From Nectonema munidae (lineage: Eukaryota; Nematomorpha; Nectonematoida; Nectonematidae): 64,000 nucleotides of DNA. The stretch lies in contig JAUIRK010001021.1 in NCBI GenBank assembly GCA_030549495.1, forward strand, positions 463,501 to 527,500, given 5' to 3'. Position numbers and translations under genes: made by a program. The notes under the pieces were generated by a model. That model was not told where the DNA came from and searched no databases. It saw only the letters and a list, made by a program, of their open reading frames with translations. Each line of letters opens with the position of its first letter. Within the stretch, counting starts at the first letter, position 1. Below are positions 1-10,100 of the stretch, piece after piece.

Positions 1-1045
1 TTGTAATTAGAATGTTAAAATGTGAATCAAATTTGGTGGTTTCGCGTGAAAATTTTGTTTAAAAACGTTTCTTCACATTTTAAGTAAAATATTTTAAAAT
101 TAAATTGATCATGCTGTTACCATTTTTGGCTAACTTTTGACCATTACTTTGAAGAATGCGTCAAAGTGCAAATAGAATTAGTGACATGCATGACCTGAGC
201 GAACTTCTTGAGTTCGGCCAAATATCTATCGGTCAAATGAACTTTGCCCAAATGTCGAGCTACATTAAATAAGAAGATTTTCGCTTCTTAGTACATGGCT
301 GTTACAATCGTCCACAAAGCGTTTATAAACTTGGCAGCAAGGAAAAGAGGTATTCTTTCAAATGAATTGGATTAAAATATTTAATCGGTTTATAAAACCA
401 AATGCTTATGTCAATCGGGCATTCCAACTTTGTTGACAATTAAATAAAAGCATTAAAATAAATTATTATTTTAATTATAATTCACTTTAATTATAATTTT
501 AATTTTAATTAGGATTCACAGCCCATTCACTCAAACACACCCTAGCAATACCAATCTTATCATTAATTATTTCACAAACTAAAGTTTTTCTCACCAAAAA
601 TATTATATATGCGAATCAGGGACGCAACAAAAAAATTTGCTTTGTTTTAGTTCAATTATATCCCAGTTTTTCAAATTCACTTCTCATTATTCAATACAAA
701 CGTCGACAAGTATGCCTTATCACTGAAAATATTCCAGGCCATCACTACTTTTATAAAGTAAAAAATGTATATTTCAAATTCGGGTACAATTCGTTACATT
801 TTTTTAAAGAGACAAATTTTAAACAATGTTATAAAATTCTTTCGAATCGTTAATATATTTTTAAGATTAAGAGACCTTTGTGTTTCAAAATACCTAAAGA
901 AGATTATTATTTAGAATTTCTTCTCAAAGTTTTCAAAAACAATGTAATTAATAGGTGTTAAAATTAAATAAAATTCTAAAATTCTTCTTAAAATGCCATT
1001 TTGAATGTGAACTTGTTTGTAAAAGAAAAAAAAAGCTTTTGGTAC
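1..1045. other. Tolloid intron 4, left part
   Basis: A+T-rich, with no tolloid exon found. On the minus strand a short coding-like island (about 370-150) reads LAAKFINALWTIV and, after stops, VARHLGKVHLTDRYLAELKK. I do not recognise it; it is not part of tolloid and may be a transposon scrap. Confidence 0.5.
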
Positions 1046-1184
1046 CCACATTCCCTTTGCGTGAAAATGAACCAATCGGAATGAAGAGTTTCATTTCTTT
1101 CAACAAATGTGATGCACGTGTAGTTTTCCCAATGCCGCATTGCTTGAACAAAAAGTGCCTTTTGATTTCCTTGTAAATGCACGC
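1046..1184 (-). CDS. tld: Tolloid coding exon 4: astacin domain
   Basis: Two bases, 45 codons and two bases. It reads on from exon 3 across a 42-bp intron and contains FVQAMRHWENYTCITF and FTQREC, conserved in the tolloid branch of astacins. The acceptor is TCTAATGTAG. The donor TGTGG|GTACCA is unusual (GTACC), but the reading frame and the family boundary (CG|CCS) both call for a break here. Confidence 0.9.
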
Positions 1185-4100
1185 CTACATTAGAATAGTT
1201 ATATTAAAAACGATCCCATACTTTACCATCAAACATCACGTCGAAGGCGTAAGGAATCACGCCATATGGCCAAAGTCTTTCCTTGATTGCTGTAGCTGCT
1301 CGCTTAGTTCTTTTCCGATAAAATTTCAATCTAATTAAATAAAATAGATCAATAACATGACAAACCACTCTCCATTATTAATATATTTTATCACTTTCAT
1401 TCTAATAAAAAATTAAGTGTTCATCTTTTTTCCCATATATATTAATTAGTCGAATAAAATGATTGATTGCGATAAAGAAACTAGATGACTATGAATTGTG
1501 CAGAGCGTGGCACATGATGAAAAAATGAGCTCAAACTTTCAAACTATTATATATTTCTATGAGCTAATACGATGTGCAGCTTGTACGACTAAAATTTTTT
1601 CACTTTAAGATAAGTGTGTTTATTCATCTATATAGATTTTGTTCAACATCACACTCTTCAAAACGATTACAAATTTTTAATCAACAACAGCACATTTTTC
1701 TAGTAATCCAACAACTTCATGAACGTGTACTATGTTTGAACTGTGCTCCTTCATTTTTAGGAACATTGCTATCTTTACCGAAACAAACACGAAAGCTATT
1801 CAAAATTCATTTTAACCCATAGTCCCAATGCTCCCATTTGGAAACATAAGTAATTTCATCTTCGTCTGCTTTTTTCAATGACTTTGAATATAAATCGTCT
1901 GCGTTTTTTTAGATATCGTCTGATTAAAGAGATTTTAGCCTAATTCTACGCACAAAAACTATATAAAATTTTATACACAAAGAAAGCAAAAGAGCTACTA
2001 TTTGGTTAAACTTAAGAGAACAAAGAAATAAGTAGAAGTCTAATAAGTAGAAATTTGTGACAAAGTTTCCATTATTCATTCTAAGTTATATGGTATTCGT
2101 ACAAAATCAGGACAATAAAATAATTGTGTAATATTAAAGCCTGAAAAATCAAAGCCATTCATCATTGTAAAAATTTAATAAAATATACATTTTACAGTTT
2201 TTCTTTTTTTTAATCAATTATTATTATTAATCGTATGAAGTCAAATCGAAAGGAAAAAGCTGTCCATCTTATTCATCTGCCATATTGTGGAATGATAAAG
2301 AGAATTCAATGAAATGTAAGCATTTGTGATAGTTGGAATTGGAGGACATTTTTTAGCTTTGAACTTTTGCACTTAAAACGTTGAAGGGTATTTAAAAAAT
2401 TGAAAAAACTTTAAACAAAAGGGTCAATTTTGTCTTGACTCGCAAAAATAAATAGAAGCATATTTTCGATTTTAAACACTAGAATAGAAGTAGCTCATTA
2501 AAATATTATCAATTTATTGAAAGAGATTCTATAAAAATTTAAAAACTCATTTTGTATATTTTGCAGCACATTTTTAAACATAAAAATTAGGAGTAAAATT
2601 TTACATATATACCATTTTTATTTCGTCTCACCCTTTTGCAGGTCAATGACACACTTTTGAAATTCCGTTACACCCTTTTGATTTTTAAATATTTAAAGTC
2701 CGGGAACCTAATTAAAGCAGATTTAAAAAAAAGTTTGTATATAATAATCTTTTAATTTTCTATCTAAACAAAATTATTTCTTTCTAATTTTAACATCATC
2801 TTATGTAAAATTAGTTGAATTTTATTATATTATTATAATTTTTTTAAAAATATTTAGTTTTAGCAATTTTTTTTTATTTTAAACAACTTTTTTCAAATTT
2901 TCAACTTTTAGAAAAACTTTATGCAAGAAATTTTTTTTTAATTGCTCATATGCCATGTTTATTCAATCTTTGAGAAGCATGATTTATTAAGGAATCGGAA
3001 TAATACGATCATAAAGGGTAATAAATCTTTAAGTTTCGATCTTGATGCTTGAAAAAATACGATCTTATGGTTTTGGAAGCTGGTCAATCGTCCCATCACT
3101 TATATTACCCTATTTTAATAGGGTGTAGGTGAGATACTTATTTTACTGAGTGGATAAGGGAGGGTGGTGTTAAATTAACCCTACTCTCTTAAACTTGTAT
3201 TGAGTCTGCTGCTAAAGCTATGTTTGGTAACTTTATGATGTCATAAATAAACCATTTCCAAAGAATCTTCTTTGTTTGATATCTTTGAGTATGAATGAAC
3301 TGTTTATATTAGAGAGTTGGGGAAACTATTTGGTGTAGTGGGCGAAGAATTCTAAAAATTAAGGTCCGAACGCGAATCACAGATACTAACTCTTGAACCC
3401 GTGTGTAAACCTTGTATATAACATCTAAAGTATGAGATAACTATTTTCCTTTATTTTAGAGTAGAAAACATATAGAATGTCAGATCGTGACGTAATAAAA
3501 ACGACTTAGAGAAATGAATGGATAGAAATTGCGCATTTTAAAGTGTCTTGTTATGTTATGAACAATGTTTTCAAATTTCTATTCCATAATTTTACTCTAA
3601 GCTAAATTTGGTTCACATGTCTGTGAAGAATTGTACATAAGACGTGTAACAAAACATCATATGTTCCAAAAGTGGATAGAATAAATAGAAAATTTCATTA
3701 CCTTTTGCTGGTTAAGTTTGTAAAACTTGAATGGTTTTTTTCTGGATGGGAAGAAAAATTTGGGCATCCATTTCGAATTATTCTTAACTGCTCTTCGCTA
3801 AGTTCTTTAATTGAATTAATTTGGAAATACTCCAAAATTTCTGCCTGCGTCAGTATTATATCTCCAAGAAAACCTCCTTAATGAAAATTTTTAGGTCATT
3901 TAACCCTTTGAGGACAAGGGAAACATTGGTGTCTCAAGAAATGAAAATCTTCTGCTTTAGATATATAAAATTGCATTGAAAAAGAAAGCAAACGAATAAT
4001 GCTCAAAAGTTCAGGCCTTAAAGGGAAACAAGCACATAACTTGATTTCAGTGAAAAAATGCTATTCTAAATGTCACTCATTTCAAAAATAGATATATGCA

Positions 4101-7100
4101 ATCTAACATTAATGGTATTAGAGCAAGAGTTACTTTATTAGTTAATTAATTAGTGCGTTAACAATATTAACACAAATATATTAAATTAAGTGGTTTGTAT
4201 GAATAAAAATAGATACCATATGAGAATATTTTAAATAATTTTAAAACAGATATTATCAAAAAAGTTTTTGAAAATAATGACTAAGGGATATTTTATTCGA
4301 AGCCCCCCCCCCCCCCCCCCATAAATAATATAATCAGAGTAAAATGGAAACATAAAAATAATCTTTCAAAATTGTTTTATTGTTTTAGCTACAAGATGGC
4401 CTTAATACACGTTTTTAGCGAGCATTTTTTTACCTTACTCTAAAAATAAAGGTCTTTAACCCCTTTTGGATTATTGTTTCTGTTGGTGGAGGAACGTAGA
4501 CGAACTCCAATTTCCTATAGAAGCTTAGTCAAATTCATCTGTGTGAGTTAAAAAAGATTATCATAAAATTTCTTTCGTTTTTTTTATTCTTCAGAATTAA
4601 GGACCAATTTAAAATAGAAGAATGACAGGGGAGCAGGGAGGGGAAGTTTTAAGCTAGTGCATCTAAGTTGTCAAAAATTTCTTTGAAATTACATTTCTGA
4701 AGTTTCAGTTAAAACTTATCAAGAGTCAATTGACTGGCTTGGGCTTCTTAGTCTCTATGAAAAATTTTTATAAACTGTATGGTTGGAAAAAATGAGAGCT
4801 CGGATTAAACACTCCAAAATATTTTGAGATAAATATCCAAATTGGTTATTGTAGCCCTGACTGGATCACCATATGCATGTGAAGAAAATGAGCTATAAAA
4901 ACTGGATCAGATGGCAGAGAACACTGCAGCGGACAGCAGGGTCTAAGAGCAGCCTGACTACGAACTCAACCTATGAGAACCCAAGATCTCATGTCTGCCA
5001 CAAACATCCAATCGACCGAACTAGGGTTGAAGTAACTAAGCCTCGAACAACGATGAAGACCCAAGCAAAGCAATCAAGTTCTTGTCAAAACCAACTTCTC
5101 ACACAAGCCCTTATTAATGCACCTGATGAGGTTGGTCCAAACTTCTGCAACCTGCAGTCTTGTAAACGGGATCTTTAAAGACAGCGTCATGGATGCCTAC
5201 CTCACGAGCCTCCATCACTCCGATATCTTAAAATCATGGACTGGACAAGGACTGACGAAACTACTCCAAGATCATTCCTCATCCATGACTCAGGCCCTGA
5301 AAAAAGGCCATCTTCATCATTGACTTCAAGATGGCAGCCATTCAAGCAGTAAAATTTGTACTTGGACCACATGTTATCATTCAAGGCTATTTTACCACCT
5401 CAAAAGCAAAATAAGAAAGATCCAAGAGCAAAATAATACTGAACTATACCGTATGGATGCTTGATGGCCGTCTTTCTTCCACCGAACCAGTTACAGGAAT
5501 AGCCACAACACAGAAGACTCAATACTCAAGATGTCAGCTCCCCAAGAAGTTCCAACGTAGGTCTCAAAAGGAGCTGCAGAAAAGGTTGCAGACATCCTGC
5601 AAGGACTTGATTGGGTGAAAAAGATCCACAGAAGGCTTCTTCGCTCCTGTGAGACACAGCATTCGTTTGGAGTGATCTGATTTAAACTTTCGATGATAAA
5701 AATTTTTTTAATTAGCCCTATTATTGCTGGTTAAGACTTTGTTTCTCCTATGATGAGAGCGTAAAGCACCCCTCCCCCCTCCCATATTTCTCTCAGATTT
5801 AAGATGCTTTTTGCACTCTGATTAGCACATTCTTCTCATCTTGATATTCCAAAATAATTTTGATGAATTACTTTATGGAAATCAATTTTATCACTACATT
5901 TTTTTCTAATATAAATACTCATTACAGTATTCATTTTTTCATTTTACTCAAGCAAAAAGGTTTTCAAAATATTTTTCGATTTTATCATCAAATTAGCATA
6001 CTTAAAATTGGTACTATGTGTACAAAAACTACCTGTACCTGAAAATTAGACATTTTTGATGCAGATATCTCTATATAATTTATTGAGAGATTTCATTGGT
6101 TTCTATTAAAAAGATAAAGATCACCATTGAGTTCAGCGTACTTCAAAGGGTATATTTATGTAAAAATATTGTATATTTGGAATTTATTTTAGGAAACAAA
6201 AACTCCGTGACAGATTTGATATTTGAATTCAGCAGGATTGAAAATGGTATATATGTGTGATAATTTCATATAATCAGATATCTGAAAATTTTGAGATGAA
6301 CCGCCAAGTTTTTATTATTTTTTTGAGATTTGATTGATTTATATGGGAAATGAACATTACCATTCAAGTCAGCATACTTAAAAATAGGTATAGATTAGCG
6401 TGTCCACCTCGGGATTCCTCGTCCTCGAGTCCCAGGGGAATCGTGAAATTTCAAAATCCTCGTCCTCGAAAAAAATTTTTAAATTTCCTCGGGGAATTTT
6501 TGAAAAAAAAATTTTGTCGAATCCGACGACAAAAATATCGAAGTAACGGAGAAGAAAGATGAAACATTAATCGTTAGCAACCAAAAAACAGAGAAGAAAA
6601 GCGTGAAGGAGGAATTGGACGAATTTCTGAAGATTAATGAAAATTAAGAACGTGAAACTAAAAGAAAGATTTCAAGCATAGAGGAAATAATGAAAAAAAC
6701 ATTTGACCTTTATTTAGAAACAAATAGGAGGCCCGAAGTTTTAGAAACTTTATTCAAAAATTTAAAGAGCATAAAACCAACTTCTGTGGATGCCGAAAGA
6801 GTGTTTTCGTCAATGGGTTATTTTTCTACAAAAATAAGAAACCAGTTGAATGATGAAACTTTGAACGCTCTAATTTTTCTTAGATATTTTTTTAAAACAT
6901 AAATCTTGGTAATTGTCCAGTTTACGTATCTGTCAATCAAAATTTTTTTGAATGTTTTGATTGGCTTTTCAAATTTCAATCAAATTTATTATAATTTGCA
7001 ATTTTCAAACTTCTAGTGCCTTTTAACTTCTAACAGATATAATATAAGATTAATCGATGAATTTTTGCCAAAAATTTTTTAACGAAAGTTAACTACTTAT

Positions 7101-10100
7101 TGTTTGCGCTTTCTAATTATAGTAATGGCGCTTCTAGTTATATTAACTATATTTTTTTATTTTGAACTAATTATGGTAGCGCTATTAGTTTAATTATAAC
7201 TCAATGAGTGGTACAATTCATTTTATTAGTATGCAGCTAAAATTTAGGTACAATCAAACTGGGATATTTAAATGATTACGATACTGTTTATGATAAATTT
7301 TTGTAATTTTCGAGAATAAAAAAATTTCTTAGATTGTTGCTTATTGCATATTTTTTACTGAACGTTATAGAGCAAAATTTACTTTTATATTATATTCTAA
7401 TTTATTCAACATTCTCTAGTTTCATTCTTTAATATGATCAACTTGAAATTAATTCAAAGAGTATAAGTAAACACAAAAAGATACAAAATGCATCACCAAC
7501 TAAATACGATTGAAAAATTGTTTCAAAAACAAAATAAGAGATAATTTTATTGTTAGATTTTTTTTTTATCAATTTTCATGTAGTAATAAAATCAATAAAA
7601 TGAAATGAGTAAAATATAGCTTTGGTTTGAATATGAGCAAAGAATCAAATTCTTTCAAATGATTTCAGATTGCCATCTCTTTAACTTTAAGCAAAATCTA
7701 CTTCTAAGTATTCTTAGAAATAAATAAAAATATTTATATATTTTTGAAATATCAGACATAAGGTTCAATATTATCAATGAATTTTAAAAAGTATGAAATT
7801 TAAAGAATAAACTTATCAATTTTTTTCCTAATCACCCTGCTGTTTCAAGATTCCTTATGGAAACTGAATTTTTCAATTAAGAAATGTATAGGCTAGATAT
7901 ACAATGATAAGATAACAGCCTAATTCATCAGAATTTTTTTTAGAGTTTAAATAGAAATAACACATGACTAATTATTATAAATGACAAAACAAACAAAAAT
8001 TACTTGGTCAATTATTGCCACTCTGAGTTTCCAACAAATCGCTCAAAGATGCCAAAAAAACTGAAAACAGATGATCTTTTGGAAAGTTGCTCCTCCAAAC
8101 AAACTCATTCAAATATGATTTGAATAAATATCTTGAAGTTCCGAATTGCCTTTTAAACTTTCTTTTTGCTCTCATCCATAAATTTTCTGTTTTGTGTATG
8201 AATGTTTGGATCATGCGGGTCAACAAAATTGCGTTGATGAATGACCACCCAGTGATCATAAACACCATTATTCAGTGTTGCAATATTCGCATATGCTGAC
8301 CAACCATCGGAAACAATTATTGACCCAGGCAGTATATGTCTTTCTATAATTTGAGAAAGAGTTGCTTCACTCCTATCAGGAACTTCCACAAGAAAGCACT
8401 TCTTACTGTGTCTTTCAATGGCTCCAAACACCTAATGACCTTCTCGCCAAGTTCCACGGTGATATTTTCGATGGAAAAACTTACTTTCGTCAATTTCTAC
8501 AATAATCTGGTCTAAATTTTCATCAAAACCTCCAAGAGTAGAGGAACTGGATTCTACCCATATTGTAGTTATTTCTCTACAAAAATTTGCCCAGTCTACA
8601 GCAGTTTGTCTACTTAAAATAGATGTTTCATGGATTATATTCTCTAGAGAGTAGTCACGACACCATCCATAAATGAATGTCACCATAGATTTGAGTGACT
8701 TTTGGCAAAAAAAGAACCAATTCTCACCGTTTTTTTCTTACCGCAAATATAGCACTTCTAACAGTATCCATCAGACACATCATTTCTAATCACTAACTTG
8801 CACATTTATTGGCATTCGTAACATCGAAAAACATTATGAATGATTCTATGTAAAGCAAGCCATTTCAGAATTTCGAGCTTGTTGTTTGAGCTGAAAACTT
8901 GAAATAACGAGGAAAAATTCCAGTTTTCAGATAAAATTTCTGTAACAGTAAGCGGATTTGGTGTTATTGAGTTCATTTGATTTAATTGAAAATGAACCTT
9001 TGATTTGAAGCGAAGGTTATAAGTTGATAAAGGAAGAACTGAAGGACACGTTATAGTTATGTGTGAATGATACATAGCGTGTTGGGCATGGTGATCATAA
9101 GTAAATTGATGTGTATATCATTTTACAGAAAGATGAGGAGAAAAGCATTACTATTTTATCCTCATCTTTCACAACTGTTTCTATAAAGTGCCAAAGAGAA
9201 ATCCTGGTTGTGGTAACAGGCACAACATGATGCATGAACATGATTTGGAAAATATGTCAATACAATGACAAAGGGATTTTCAATCTGAGTAGTTAAAAAA
9301 AAAGACGAACAGATGTGCTACAAAGCACTTTTGTCAAAGAAAACATAATTGCGTAGCCCTAACCATACATCGAAATTCTCACCAAACCGTGGGAACGATA
9401 CAGAGATCTTGATTGATACAAAACTAGAGTACCACATGTTACAACTAACTAGTGTAAGGTTATATAGAGAGAAAGTATTGAGGATTATTAGCAACGCCCT
9501 CACGATCAACTAATTCACTACAAATGTGTACACAAAAATAATGCTTTTTTATTTTTATAGAATATAAAGCATTCTCTGTTCACGAAGCCTAAGGGATATA
9601 AATTGATGGTTTGTGCTTGTGGATCATAAACTCAATAATGAGGATAAATCAAACTGCTATATTTACACTACTCCGATTGAAAACCCCTTTGTCATTGTAT
9701 TGACTCATACTTTCCAAAATTCATTGATAATATTGAACCTTATGTCTGATATTTCAAAAATATATAAATATTTTTATTTATTTCTAAGAATACTTAGAAG
9801 TAGATTTTGCTTAAAGTTAAAGAGATGGCAATCTGAAATCATTTGAAAGAATTTGATTCTTTGCTCATATTCAAACCAAAGCTATATTTTACTCATTTCA
9901 TTTTATTGATTTTATTACTACATGAAAATTGATAAAAAAAATCTAACAATAAAATTATCTCTTATTTTGTTTTTGAAACAATTTTTCAATCGTATTTAGT
10001 TGGTGATGCATTTTGTATCTTTTTGTGTTTACTTATACTCTTTGAATTAATTTCAAGTTGATCATATTAAAGAATGAAACTAGAGAATGTTGAAAAAATT

